DNA of 64,000 bases from Shinisaurus crocodilurus (GCA_021292165.1 CM037877.1:9601980-9665979), one strand, 5' to 3'; positions 20,957 through 33,277 are shown, numbered from the stretch's first letter. Numbers and translations are program-made. The notes: generated by a model not told the origin, from the sequence alone.

Positions 20957-21048
20957 GGCAGTTTTCCCAGCCCTATCTGGAGATGCCGGGGATTGAACCT
21001 AGGACTTTCTGCATACAAAGCATGTGCTCTGGCATTGAGATACCTTCC
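20957..21048 (-). mobile_element. tRNA-derived SINE head fragment
   Basis: The minus strand carries GAGCACATGCTTTGTATGCA and a B-box-like TAGGTTCAATCCCCGGCAT, followed by TCCAGATAGGGCTGGG. Truncated sibling of 20459-20660. Confidence 0.75.
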
Positions 21049-21169
21049 TTAATTCTTTGACCTCATTTTGAATTAATTTGGGGAAATAATAGTATTGCTC
21101 CTGAGACAACTGTGCCGTGCGTTGGCCTGCTTGGCATGGAAAAGGGGATGTGTTCCTTCACACCATGAA

Positions 21170-21170
<1 letters not shown>

Positions 21171-21229
<59 letters not shown>
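21171..21229. repeat. Compound (TG)n-GCGC-(TC)n microsatellite
   Basis: A TG run to about 21197, a short GCGCGC bridge, then a CT run to 21229. Confidence 0.97.
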
Positions 21230-21232
<3 letters not shown>

Positions 21233-22326
21233 GAGCTGCCACCCCAGAAAAATAAAATCAAAGCTAAGATAGGGAACATTCGTGTGTGTTGTGTGGGGGT
21301 GGGTTGAAAATTATTTGAAAATCCACATTGCACCCAGGGCAGACGGCCTTATTGAAAATATCCTAAGCACCTTAGTGGACATATGGGCCCCCATATGAAT
21401 AAAAATGATATGAGCATTCCACCTTAATTGCTGCATTTGATAAAACATCTAGCATCCATGAGTTTCATTCTGGCTGTTGAACAGAATGAAGAACAATATA
21501 GATGCAGATTTATGAGAATCAAATTCTAGTATCTTTATTGCAATCAAGCTTGAGCCGTGGGATAGTCATTATGCCCAGAAAGGAGCCATTGTCAGATCCT
21601 TATTCCAGTGATATGCCTCCGATTAGACAGACGGATAACTAGATCCCGCTGCTACAGTCTCCCAAATCCAGCATGTATGACATTTGGGGGGTATCTATTC
21701 AAAGCAGCATGTATGTTTGTTCGTTGCACGGCTACCCTTCCAACATCAATGAATATTTGGTCGATGAAATCCTCCATGTGCGATTGCTTTAAAATAATAA
21801 TAATAATAATAATGTATCCCTAAGCATCTTCTGTGCTCTTCCTTCTGATGGGGCCTTTGCTATGTTTGCTAAGAGAATTGTGGAAATGCTGCAATCTGTA
21901 TATTCAGAGGAGAAAAAAGAAATTAGAAATCAGCATATTTTCTAAGGGTTTTTGTCATCGTTCTTGTTTTTCCTTCCTCCCCTGTCTAATCCCCTGAATT
22001 TCCTGTTCTGGTGCTGTGAATGGCTTCCAAGTCCCCCTCAATCCATCAGGGATGGCACAGATGGACGCTTTGCCTGCCCAGCCTGACTCAAGCACTTGAA
22101 GATTCATCAGAGAAAAATCTGTTGGCAACAGTTAATGGAGCCCGTCCAGAACCAGCAGGTTTCATGTCTCTAGAGAGCAAAGCAGGACTGAAAAGGGGCA
22201 GTGAGGCTTAGGAAAATAAATACATATAAATAAATAAATAAACAAACAAACAACAGCACCACATTTTGTTTCTATCTTTCATCACGTCACATGTTTTCAT
22301 TCTTATTATTTTACAGTAGGGTGAGA
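21230..22326. other. Unassigned, mostly unique DNA
   Basis: 21310-21620 is complex sequence without visible repeats. An AAT run lies at 21792-21812 and AAAT/AAAC runs at 22217-22250. ORFs here show no domain. Confidence 0.4.
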
Positions 22327-22472
22327 TTCATAGATTTCATAGATCATAAAGTTGGAAGGAGCCTACAAGGCTATCGAGTCCAACCCCCTGCTCAAGGCAG
22401 GAAACTAGAGGAGGGGTCTCCCATCCAAGTAATAACCAGGCTTGACAAGCTGAACCAGCGTAAGCCACAGGC
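22327..22472 (-). mobile_element. 5S-rRNA-headed SINE with CR1 tail, internal deletion
   Basis: The minus strand ends GCCTGTGGCTTACGCTGGTT / CAGCTTGTC, then jumps directly to AAGCCTGGTTATTACTTGG, lacking the A-box segment (GGAAAGCTAAGCAGGG) present in the 43150 and 51394 copies. The CR1-like 3' end is intact. Confidence 0.82.
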
Positions 22473-23006
22473 ATTACACAATTCTTTTGGGCCCTATGGG
22501 CCAGAGACAAAGCAAGCACCGAGTGGTGCACTACCGTCAGAGAGCAGCTTGGTCTTCACTCAAGCCATGCATTAGGGAACTGAGAGGCCAGGCCAGAGCA
22601 GGCTTTTCAGATACCCCCCACCAAATTTCCCTCAACATGAAACACGCATTACCCTTTCTGGAGCAAAAGTTTCCTCCACTCTTAAATCAGAACAGAAAAT
22701 TGTTATTGTAGACACAAACCGGATAAGAAAGATGACACAGGTCACCAGTACCATAGGTATGGTATCGGCAAGATTTATCTGTCAAGCGCTGCATTCCCTT
22801 GTGAGTAATTTCTCTGGGGCTGAAAGTCAGCAGTAGGTAGGGCCATAGAAAGCACTGGGCAAAAGTCAGTGGGTCACCCTTTTCTCTCTCTGTTTCTGCC
22901 ACCCCTTTCCCCCTCTCTTCCTCTTCCTTTCTGCCCAGCAGGCAGAGGTCTGAACTGAGGCATGCAAAGGGCTCTTGAAGCCATGCGGATGGCCACATTA
23001 AATTGG
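22473..23006. other. Unassigned non-coding DNA
   Basis: Complex sequence; a 122-codon minus-strand frame at 22687-23055 has no recognisable domain and runs into a CR1 fragment. Confidence 0.4.
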
Positions 23007-23478
23007 TAACATAAGAACATAAGAAGAGCCATGCTGGATCAGAACAAGGGTCCATCTAGTTCAGAATTCTGTTCACACAGTGGCCAACCAGCTGCCCACT
23101 GGAACCCACAAGCAGCACCCTCCTGCCCATGTTCCCCAGCAACTGGTGTACATAGACATACTGCCTCTGATACTGGAGGTATCATATAGCCAATCAGGAC
23201 TAGTAGCCATTGATAGCCTTCACCTCCATTAATTTGTCCCATCCCCTTTTAAAGCTGTCCAAAGTGGTGGCCATCACTACATCTTGTGGAAGTGAATTCC
23301 ATAGTTGAACTCTGTGCTGTGTGAAGAAGTCCTTCCTTTTATCTGTCCTGAATCTCCTACCCATCAGCTTCATGGGGTGACCCCAACTGGGTTCTAGTAT
23401 TATGAGAGAAGGAGAAAAATGTCTCCCTGTCCACTTTCTCCACACCATGCATAATTTTGTACACCTCTATCATGTCTC
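23007..23478 (-). mobile_element. CR1 LINE 3' UTR, longest simple copy
   Basis: Antisense tail from AACATAAGAACATAAGAAGA through CCCCAGCAACTGGTGTACAT, GAAGTGAATTCCATAGTTG and CACCATGCATAATTTTGTAC, ending CACCTCTATCATGTCTC. It includes a segment (ACTCTGTGCTGTGTGAAGAA) missing from shorter copies. The break at 23479-23482 abuts the local duplication. Confidence 0.9.
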
Positions 23479-23482
23479 AGGT

Positions 23483-23767
23483 AGGTGGGTTACCTCTTTT
23501 CTGCAGTGTCATGACTAAAAACACCCATCTTGTTCCGGGGCAAGGAGGAGGAGAGAAGAGAGGATAGCCTAGAGTGGTCAAAGGGAGAACTGGGTGTTCA
23601 TGGTGCCTTCCTCAACTGGATACTCACGAGGTGGTAAGAGACATGACAGCCCCAGAGATCCTGGAACAGTCTGAGACTCTGAGGCTAAGCCCAGAGAGGC
23701 CTCAAGTCCAACTGCTCAACATCAGGAAAGGAACAGCTGAGCTATGTAAAGAAGTGCTGGCTGATGG
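23483..23767. repeat. Local duplication, copy A (285 bp)
   Basis: Near-identical to 24985-25267 in the same orientation. Shared blocks run from AGGTGGGTTACCTCTTTTCT to AAGAAGTGCTGGCTGATGG. Copy A differs by an extra TG near 23507, by lacking a 5-bp CCTAG repeat, and by an extra GAGCT near 23739. Part of it forms an open frame that the indels shift in copy B, so I do not call it coding. Confidence 0.9.
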
Positions 23768-24984
23768 CACTCAAGTTCAGCACTCCTATTCACCACCCTT
23801 CTAGTAGAAGTCAGGGTCGAACTGGACATAATGTTAGTGTATACAACTATGTTGCATTTTTTCTTATGTAGCTGTGGCAGAGCCTGAGACACACCAGGAT
23901 GGATCTCCTCCTCCACCAGGGATTCCAGAGAAATCCACAGTGGATTCAAATGAATTTGGATTTCTGCAGTGACTTTTCCCAAGTTGCATGGACTTGCGGA
24001 TTGTGTTTATACTTGGGGGGGGGGTTGTTTGTGCATATTCACACTTGCACAAATGCACCTTAGAGGTAATGTGTGCTTTCACTAATGTGCACTTGCTCAG
24101 GTAGAACAAAATTCTCGTACATCTGTAAAATTTCCAAATCTGTCAATGAGCAGATGATGTAACAAAAGATGCCTGACAATCCGTGAAGCACAGATGGAAC
24201 AGATTTTATCAAAATCCATGCATTCCTTCTAGCACCACCTCCACACTGTAGTCTCAGTGAAAATCATATGTTTCAAAGCTGGTATTTGCATTGGGAGGGA
24301 AACCTGCATTAGAACAATCCCAACCACACCCCCTTCAGGTGGATTGCTCATTTCTAGGGATGGACAGATCTGACAATCATGTTCTCATGGAGATCGTTGG
24401 ATTTTCAGGAGCAAGGTGATTCTGCCCTGTATATAAGTGGGTTAAAAAAATAAAAACACATGTTAAGTCCACATTAAAAAATCAATACTTTTTGTGTATG
24501 TTTCCCCAAATGTAATGTGTGCAGTTTTGTTTTGTATATTGCAGTTGTGTGTACATCTTTCTCAAATGCATGCATTTTGTGAGCACTTTTGACCAATATG
24601 CCCTTTTTTTTTTTTCCTGATGAGCTGTGCTGCCAAGCTCAGAAAACTGCAGCTTTTGGGAAGCAACCCTATCTCAGCTCATGGATTGGTTTGAGAGGCG
24701 TGAATTGGTTAAATTCACATTAAAAGCTGGACATAACACATTCCTCAACCATCCCTACTTTGCACAACACATATACGATTCAGGAACAGGAGCAACAGCT
24801 ATCCTGAAGCTGCGTAACACTAGCTATAACCTATCTACCACAGGCACTGTGACCTGTAGGCCCCACCTTCACACCTCACCTGGACAATAGAGCCATCAGA
24901 GAATCTTCTTCCCTATCACCACTGCAGAGACAAGTCAACTCTTGGCCACTGGGCTGTCCTATGCTTCTAGACTGACACCATTTG
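23768..24984. other. Sequence between duplicate copies
   Basis: A G run sits at 24016-24025. 24355-24620 is A/T-rich DNA starting TAGGGATGGACAGATC and rich in TGCATTTT motifs, probably a diverged TAGGGATG-family MITE ending near 24755 (CCATCCCTA). Nothing else recognised. Confidence 0.45.
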
Positions 24985-25267
24985 AGGTGGGTTACCTCTT
25001 TTCTGCAGTCATGACTAAAAACACCCATCTTGTTCCGGGGCAAGGAGGAGGAGAGAAGAGAGGATAGCCTAGCCTAGAGTGGTCAAAGGGAGAACTGGGT
25101 GTTCATGGTGCCTTCCTCAACTGGATACTCACGGGGTGGTATGAGACATGACAGCCCCAGAGATCCTGGAACAGTCTGAGACTCTGAGGCTAAGCCCATA
25201 GAGGCCTCAAGTCCAACTGCTCAACATCAGGAAAGGAACAGCTATGTAAAGAAGTGCTGGCTGATGG
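24985..25267. repeat. Local duplication, copy B (283 bp)
   Basis: Direct repeat of 23483-23767, start to start about 1.5 kb apart. It carries the extra CCTAG tandem unit (AGCCTAGCCTAGAG) and lacks GAGCT. High identity suggests a recent duplication, or two copies of an unrecognised repeat. Confidence 0.9.
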
Positions 25268-25960
25268 AAGCCCCCCTCCCCACCACCCTATTTGATTAAT
25301 ACCTCTTCTCATACTTCCCTCCAGTCAGAGTGGTGACGAGATTCCTGCTTTGGCTGGGGCATGCTGGGAGTTGTAGGCCAAAAACATCTGGGGACCCAAG
25401 GTTGGAGAACACTGGGCTAGAGGGATGGTTACTAGGGGAAGGGCCTTCTCAATCTTTTGAAATTCACTCCTCTGAATTTTTCAGTGGAGTTCTCCCCATC
25501 AAAACATTCATGCAAAATTGCATGTATTGGGGGAGGGGGGGCATTTAAAAATATTAGGAAAATTGCTTGCAAAACTGTGTATTTGATGCAAAAATACATA
25601 CATAAATCTATGTAGTAACAGCATAGTACAAATAATGTTTATGCATTTTCATGCAAACTTTTGTTTTTTAAAAAAAATCAACATTCAGAATGAACTGAAT
25701 TTAAGATTAGAGAAATTCTCAAAGATCGGGATGAACCAAACCTGGAAAAAAAATTAGAAACTGAGAAAAACAAAAATTGACTGATCACCCCATCCTGCTG
25801 GAGATACTGTCAGCAGCATCCCTATTGGTTAATGGTCTCCCTTGATTAGACCAATATCTCAGTGGAAAGAAAAGATGAAATCTCAGGATGTAGAATATAT
25901 ATATATATATATATATATGGTTTTATTCCTTGAAGTAGCACGTGCGCACACACACACATA
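25268..25960. other. Unassigned A/T-rich DNA
   Basis: Contains a half MITE (TTGGCTGGGGCATGCTGGGA, 25354) and A/T-rich TGCATTTT-type blocks (25500-25790). An AT run at 25896-25918 precedes the mariner-like element. Confidence 0.4.
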
Positions 25961-26215
25961 CAGCCATGCCTCAGATTGAGAGCATAATTCATTCCGGAAA
26001 CGTGCTTCTAATCCAAAACACTCTCATATCAAAACGAAATCCCCCCCCCAAAAAAAATGTGTACAGAGATTTTTAATTTAAGCCGTACTATGGCACTTGT
26101 ATTGCAAGACGTCGCTTGTAGATCAAATAAATAAATAAATAAATAAATATTTAAAAATTTGCTTGTCTTGCAAAACGCTCTCAAACCAAGTGACTTGCAA
26201 TCCAAGGCATTACTG
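25961..26215. mobile_element. Tc1/mariner-type MITE, copy 1
   Basis: The 255-bp element is bounded by TA on each side. The ends CAGCCATGCCTCAGATTG and CAATCCAAGGCATTACTG are inverted. The interior shares AACGTGCTTCTAATCC, GCAAGACGTCGCTTGTA and GCAAAACGCTCTCAAACC with copies at 40481 and 61749. An AAAT microsatellite has grown at 26125-26148. No transposase. Confidence 0.85.
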
Positions 26216-26217
26216 TA

Positions 26218-28644
26218 CACACATATATATTACATCCTTTGTCTCTTCTTTTCCATTGGGTTATTTTCGATGTTCTCCAGTTTTGTCCAACCCTTAGACC
26301 AATCTCTGCCAATGAAAGACATTGTGCCATCATGGATGGGGCTGGAGAGGAATGGCTGTGACCGTAGAAAGTGTTTGTGTGGGATCCCCTTCCTATGCAA
26401 GGGATTACATATTAAGGTACCTGGAATTTGCTACAGCTCCAGACTGTGGTAACCTTTGGTACCCTCAAGCTATCTCTTCTCCTTTTCTGCAATCGTCATC
26501 ATTGTTATACAGATTTTAGGTGCAGTTCTCACAGGGGCTGCAAACCTGTGTTTCGGGCGAACCACTTCAGTCTGCATGGGTGGGGGATGACGTGGTTGAA
26601 AACTCTTCATTGCAGTGTGTGTGTGTGTGTGTGTGTGTATAACCTCATCTAAAAAATCAACATGTCAGGGAGGAAGCTAACTGACAACCTGTCACCTTGA
26701 CACACTAATTTTCTCTATACACAAAATATTTATTTATTGTATATGTAGAAAAGCATTCAATCAAGCAGCACCCACGTGTAGTCTGAAAAATGTTATATAG
26801 CAGAAAACCTGCCTTACCTTATATTGCTTAGTGGAGCCTAGTGGAGACTCCAAGCCAAGACCTGCCATTCCCAGATTCCCAGAAAGCAAAGACATTGGGC
26901 TCTGGGAAGAATCCCTCCACTTGGTCCCTCCATTAGGAGATGCTAAGCAAGCCTAATGTAAATGTTCACAGCCATACAAAGCACAATAACGAGCGATCAA
27001 CAGCCGTTACACCCGATTGCCTCCTGTCAGAAGATGGGCATGTAATTTATTCCGTTCAGAAAAGAAAAGAAGAAAAGCCAACAGTAATCTAAAAACAAAA
27101 CAAATCAAAAAAAACCTCACACAGCAAACTCTGCCCCCTGTTAAGGAACTTAAAAGAAGGCAAATGGCTCAATCATTGGGTTCAAGGGCCCTTGGCAGCA
27201 GTTATGCAAGGTATTTGGAATGGACTAATTATGTTCAGTCTGGCTGGTAAGGTTGTTTACAGCCATTATGGTTATTGGCCTTTAGGGTTGAACTTGAAAT
27301 TAGTTACAAATGCGGAAGAAATGTGTTTAGTCCACATTTTCAGTCAAACCTAATGCACTTCCCAAACCAATATGAAAACCAAAGCATAGTTCTAACTCAA
27401 CTATAGGCCAAGGTAAACAGGTAAATCTTAGGTATCCTCCAATACCCTTATTCTCATATGAAGAAAATCAGCTTTAGCCCCCCAATCTCATAGTACACAC
27501 TGATTAAGCTCCATCTCTCCACCTGTATTGATTTACTTTGCATAGCCTCTTCATGGTGTTTCTTCTTTGGTTTAACTATATGCCAGAAGACCAGAATGGA
27601 TCTAGAATCTGTTATCAACAACAGTTCAAACTGACTGAGCCTTATCAGTCTGTCCACCACATGACAACCTGATTGAACCTCACGAGTGTTTCATTTACAT
27701 GAGGGGTGAGTAACTTCTTGGGATTGAGGGGCTGCATTGCCCCTCCAAACCTTGCTGGGGCCACACCCCTGACCAGATGCCACCAGAAGTGGGCAGTACT
27801 GCCACGGAAATCCCGGTAATTCTGCTGGGAAACAGGGAGCCTGAGGAGTACACGCCTTGTTTTCCAGCAGAATCAGGCTGCCAGCAGCTCATCAAACAGG
27901 TGTTTGGTGGGCTGTCGGGAGCGCCATTCTGCAGATCAACTGGGTATGTGAGGGGGGAATCATCCCAGCATGCATTGTTTCCCCAGCAGAAGCACACTTT
28001 TTCTTATGTGTGCTGATTGACATGTCTTCATGTGAAATGTCTTGATGGTAAGAACACTTCAATTGTGGAACTAATTACCTAGATAGGTGGTAGGCTCTCC
28101 CTCGCTGGAAGGAGAAGCTGGGCAGCCATCTGTTGGGGCTAGGGGCAGTGCTAGGTACCAAAAAGATCTGGGGGCCAGGCCCATAGGACAAAAAAATTTG
28201 CACAAACCCACATATGCTAATTTACATATCCTCTAAAGTGTGTGTGTGTGTGTCTTCAAAGGACTCTGTCTCCTAAGGACATCTCTATTTGTAAAAAAAA
28301 AAAAAACACCCAAAAAGATGTATAGACAGGAGAGAGGAGGGCATTTGATTTCAGAAAAAAGCCTCACACAGAAAGATTCAAGGGGAGGCAGCCGGAGGTG
28401 AAGCACATGTGGGCAAAAAGCCAGCTAATGCAGGGAGATCAGATGCAACATAGATCGTCAGGGCCCCTGTACCTTTATATCAGCAAGTGTGATCACTCAG
28501 AAGTAGGTCCCATGGAATCCAATAGGGTTTACTCCCAAGTAAGTGTACAATTGAATCGCACTATTAGATTTCGGTAAATTCAGTAATAAGTTGTCAAGGA
28601 GGGCCACCGGTATTGACTATGCTTTGCTAAAAGGCTCAGAAGGC

Positions 28645-28699
<55 letters not shown>

Positions 28700-29030
28700 A
28701 GGGTATGCCTTAAATGTAAATGTATTCTGGGACAAAATATTTCAACCTTTATTTAAAAAAAAATTAATTCCTGGTTAGAGGTTAATAAATATTTTTTTCC
28801 TTCCCACAATTCATATATCTTGCATTTGAGCAAGATGAACACTAAAGCTAAACACAGAAGCTCCATGTTTTAAAGCAATCTACAACACTGACCATCACAT
28901 CTTGTGGCAGCAAATTGATTATGCATTGTGTGAAGAAGTATTGTGTAATTGGGAGATAGTTGTGAAATGCTGCTCCTTGCTAGAAGAAGAGGTAGCAGCA
29001 GCAGCACCAGTGCTAGGATGACTTTTCCAG
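26218..29030. other. Unassigned, mostly unique DNA
   Basis: Includes GT at 26614-26638 and a GAT repeat at 28645-28699. A segment at 27700-27800 resembles the CAGGGGTGGG hAT family (GAGGGGTGAGTAACTTC, CTTGCTGGGGCCACACCCC). A short palindromic-MITE relative lies at 28495-28562 (ACTCAGAAGTAGGTCCCATG, ACTCCCAAGTAAGTGTAC). No coding region recognised. Confidence 0.45.
28645..28699. repeat. (GAT)n microsatellite
   Basis: About 18 uninterrupted GAT units. Confidence 0.97.
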
Positions 29031-29775
29031 AGTTATATTATTAATTATTATTATATTATATATTATTTTATAATATTTTATAAGTGGCTTTTATAAAAAA
29101 AATTTAACCTTACTTAAATCCTTAATTGTTGATGTTGGGGTTTTTATGGGGGGAGTCAGTGTTTGCAGGGCAATCTCTTTCTTTCTGTTTTAAAATTGTC
29201 AGGCTAGGCACAAATGAAACAGGTGAAACTTACCCACCCTCCCCACACCCCCAAACATGGAGCTTCAGAGAGAAAGGGAAGTTTCTTGCATTTCCTTCTG
29301 ACACTGTATCTCACCTATTAGAGGCACAGAGTCAGTTCTGTTAGGAAATAAATTCTTTGGCAATATAAAGATAGGAATCATGTGATAAATTCCCTCATTC
29401 ACCTCTCCCTAGGTCCAGGCCAGCTGGTGTAGCCTCCACCTCCTTTTCAGCAGGTAGAGCACATGCGTGCGTGCGTGCGCACACACAATCCTTGCAGTGT
29501 CTGTCTCTCCATGGAGACCCCACAGCTGTTCGAGCCTAAAAAGAGCTACTCTTAAAGGGGCCACGCCATGGGCAAAATTGCAGCTAAGCTTGCAGTTTTA
29601 GCTTTGCTGCAATTTTCCCCATGGCATGGACCCTGTAAGAACAGTTTAAAGTAGCTTGCAGTTGCAGGAGGCAGGGGAATTTGGGACTCTGCATGACAAA
29701 GTGAGAAGCCGTGATGGCTTAAGGGTTTTTGTGAAGGTCCCGGCATTTTCGTGGCAATTGGAGACTATGGCATCC
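29031..29775 (+). repeat. Unnamed interspersed repeat, copy 1
   Basis: Shares ordered blocks with 45720-46560: TTTTATAATATTTTATAAGTGGCTTT, then ACCTTACTT / CTTAATTGTTGAT, GTTTGCAGGGCAATCTCTTT, CAGCAGGTAGAGCAC followed by a GCGC/CACA run, CTTAAAGGGGCCA, GAGGCAGGGGAATTTG and GGTCCCGGCATTTTC. I do not recognise the family. No convincing ORF and no LTR-like ends. Confidence 0.65.
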
Positions 29776-30599
29776 ATGACAAGGGGAGGGTGGTGCACCA
29801 GTTGGTGCGGGGAGAGAGGGCGGGCCTAGGCTGCAGCTCCCTTTAAGTAGCTGTGCCACGTAACACAAGGAAAACTCCCCCCCCCGGGCTACTCCCGAGG
29901 GCCCCCCCCACCAGCCTGCTGCACTGCTGATTGGACTGGGGAAAACACACCACTGGGAAACTGCACAAATGTAGCCAGGGCCACCTCCTCTTTCGCACCA
30001 TGGCCTCCTGTGCTGCAGCACAAACCAGATCCCCCCAGGGAAGCCAGGGATTCAAGCTTCTGCACTGCCATTCCAAAGAATTGTGCTTAGAAATAGTCTC
30101 CAACCAAGCTCTTTTGCAGACTAGATGCTAAAATCGCTCCTGAAGTTTATAGCGGAGCACCTGGGGACCACTCTAGCAAAAACAGAAGGTGATATTTATG
30201 TATTTATTTGATTAACATTATGTATTATTTTAATTATTTTGTTTGCTTTATTTCACGATCTATTGTCTTTCTCTTTTCATTCCTCCCTTTGGAGACATGT
30301 TTCTCGTACCCATTAGGAAGCACAACAGCTTAGAAATCTATTTTCCTCTCAGTTTAATCCCAACCTAATCCTTTCGAGCTATAAAGCTAGTGAAATGCCT
30401 GTGTGTTGTTGCCTTTCTTCTTCTTCTTCTTCTTCCTACTGTATATATTTACAGCTTCTATTCTAAATAACTTTAGTGCTTTAGGATTTGCAATCACCAT
30501 AAGTTCTCAAGTGGGGGGGAGAGAGAGAGAGAGAGAGAGAGAAAGAAAGAAAAAGAGAAAGAAAGAAAACACACACAGAGAAAAATCAAAGTTCCCAAA
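29776..30599. other. Unassigned DNA with short microsatellites
   Basis: TTC run at 30417-30434, GA run at 30520-30541. ORFs on the minus strand at 29719-30103 are unrecognised. Confidence 0.4.
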
Positions 30600-30950
30600 A
30601 CCACAGGGAACAATTCCATTGAACCTGGCACTCAAATGTCAGATCTATAGAAGAGCAATCAACGCTTTCATCCCCTGACCATTTGGCTCCGTCGCTTTCG
30701 CCGCTTGACTTGCTCACACCTGCCGTTCTCCGGAACGTGGCGTGTTGTGTCAGAAATTGCATCGGAAATGTTATTAAATTTGCCCTCCCGCTCATGCTCG
30801 GCCCCAGAATGGACTCAGAAAGCTCTGGCTCGCCATCAAAGCAAATTGCTTTTGCAGATTGGTAATTGGCATTAGGACGCTTCCTAACTCTCCCGATATT
30901 GTTACAGAATATAATCAGAGGGCGGCAGTGCCTTGTCCAGGGCTGATTTA
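30600..30950. other. Unique complex tract, candidate conserved non-coding DNA
   Basis: Repeat-free, CpG-containing sequence of even composition (CGTCGCTTTCGCCGCTTGAC, TTGCATCGGAAATG, GATTGGTAATTGGCATTAGG). CpG survival outside the GC-rich MITEs is unusual in this window. A conserved or regulatory role is inference only. Confidence 0.35.
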
Positions 30951-31791
30951 TTGCATACCGGCACTGGAGAGAGGTGACTGCTACTTTCCTTCATGGCTTG
31001 CTTTCCTTTTGTGATTATGGCTTTGTTGTAGCCAGGGATGGAAGCAGCAGCAAGGTTCAGCCCATCATGGTCCTTCAAGTTCCACTTCGAAGCTCGGCCT
31101 GCCTCATTTTCATACCCAATTGCAAACTGTGTTGTTGTTGTCAAACAGGAAAAACAACACATTTGGATGCACATGACTAAAGCATAAAAGTCGGCATTTC
31201 AGAGTAGGCATTTTTCAGACCAGCATCACAAGCTCAGGAATGTGCGAGCTTTGCGTGCAAAACTGTGTTTGTCTTTAGGGCAGGTCCTAGCCACAAATGA
31301 AATTCTTGTACATCCCTACGTTAGAGCTTCCCCCCGATTAAAGTATCAAAATGGGAATATTTAGAAGTCCACAGCACATTTTAAAAAATGAACAACTTTT
31401 AAAAGGCACAGCTTTTAAAAGGCACAGCTTTAAGTAATGCATTTTTAAAGCTGTGCATTTTTAAAGTGCACATTTTGCAGATGCAAATGCAAGTTTGAAA
31501 ATTTGCAAACATTTTTGGGGAACATGCATTTACATTAGTGTTTGGGGGCTTCAAATGAGGCATTTTTCAGTGACTTGTGAACTGAACTGCAATTCTCAAT
31601 TTCTCATACATCCCTCAACTTGGGAGAATTTCCTTCAGTTTGCATTTTAATAATGAACCAAGTGTGCACTTCCCAAATCAATATGCAATCTCGAATACAG
31701 GTGTCCATCGATATTTGCACTTCTTAGAACTTCATTTTTTTTTTAAGTATACAAAAATATGTATATTAGGGGAGGAAGGTCCATACAGAAA

Positions 31792-31831
<40 letters not shown>

Positions 31832-32102
31832 TTATAAAACATACGGCAAAGAAATGTGTATATGAGGCGAAAATGCACACGAAAATGCAGCGAGCAATTT
31901 AAAGAGAGATTGGCTAGGCTGGATTTCACAGTCACCATGTTCAGTGCAAGTTCAAAGGGAGAAAAGAGAAAACAAATCTGGCGAACACCCGGAGACATCT
32001 TTTAAGATACAGGGAGGCTTCCTGAGACCTGCCTTTTCAAGGATGGAAGGCTAGAAGGAATACGGGCAGGACCTTCATGTGGGACCTGCCATGCAAAACA
32101 GA
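30951..32102. other. Unassigned A/T-rich DNA
   Basis: 31240-31620 has the TGCATTT/AAAATGC style of the TAGGGATG family, with TACATCCCT at both ends in the same orientation, so boundaries are unclear. An AT run lies at 31795-31826. Nothing coding. Confidence 0.4.
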
Positions 32103-32598
32103 ATCCATCCACCACCTTCCTCAGGGACAACTCCTCCTCGCACCCCGATTCCATTCGGCATTTTTCTGTCCACACCATCAAAGAAAATGTGCACCTGTTC
32201 TTCTCTTTCCCTCCTGACCTTAATGGATTTTCCATGTTAAGTAAAAAGTTGGGAGAATTTATGGGAAAACAGGTGCTGGTTACAAAAGGATGAAGTTGTT
32301 GTCTGGATCACCCATCAAATGACTCATGATGACTCCTCAATAGATCCTCATTTGGCAAGTCCCAAGATGACATTCTGTGGTTAACTTGGAAATGTCTGCT
32401 CAGGATAAACGTCTGGGGAATTTTTTGAGGAAAGAATAAAGGCTTTTGATAATGCTCACAACTTCTTTTTTTTATCAGAGGGGTTTTACACCTCTCTCTA
32501 GTCATGATTTGCTAAATCCAATTTGATTCCTTCTGCCACCAGACATGCCTCACCTGGTTGAAGGGATAAGCCAAAAGGGTTTGCTTTTTTGTGAACGT
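32103..32598. repeat. Local duplication A (496 bp)
   Basis: Near-identical direct repeat of 34357-34830, sharing CTTCCTCAGGGACAACTCCT through GGGTTTGCTTTTTTGTGAAC. Copy A has about 18 extra bases around 32159-32178 (TTTTTCTGTCCACACC). It does not begin TG or end CA and has no visible target duplication, so it is not an obvious LTR pair. Confidence 0.9.
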
Positions 32599-33277
32599 CT
32601 GGGGTGTGGCAGAGGCAGACCTTCCTTGGCAGTCAATTTTAGATAGGAGGAAAGATGGCCAGGGGTCATGAGCCAGGGAAACCTGCCCAGAAAATATGGA
32701 GGAAGAAGGATCACCCCAATACATCAGACCAATAAGGCACCCACACTGTGTTTATGACCCATTGCAGATCCTTATTAAAGTTAAATAAAAGTTGTTCCCC
32801 CATTTAAAACCCAAGGCAATCTCTAGTTTCAGCTCTTCATGGGGGAGGCGGTCTAGGTGCAAAATCATGCCTAAGGGGGTTTCCCACACACAGAAACACA
32901 CAGAGAGCCCCTTCTTTTGTGTGGTTAAGCAATATCTGTACCAGGTTTTGTTGCCTGTGGGTTTGCAAACCACGATCCACACCGAGCCCCTTTTCCTAGG
33001 TGGGCATAGCAGGATTCCCCATCCACACAGAGCAGGGGTGGATCCATGAGAGAATGTGTCCAGGTGTCGCCCCTCCCCTCACCCCCACGCCCTTCTTTCT
33101 CCACGTACCTTCTTTCCATGCTTTGCTTCTTCGTCATTTTAATCAACGTGTGGTATTTTGGAATTCCTTAATTTAAAAATGTGGAGCACAGAGCTCTCGT
33201 ACGTCTGCTAAGTTCCTGCTCAGTTTCCCAGCAAACATGGCTAAGGGGGGCTACTGGAGAGCAGCTGAGAGCACACT
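32599..33277. other. Sequence between local duplications
   Basis: Complex unique-looking sequence. The end carries GAGCAGATTCCCC, which starts the X1 repeat. Confidence 0.4.

Noticed and set aside
23574..23804. 76-codon ORF resembling a protein (EILEQSETLRLSPE...)
   Set aside because: The duplicate at 24985-25267 has frame-shifting indels and a stop in the same frame, so there is no sign of coding constraint.
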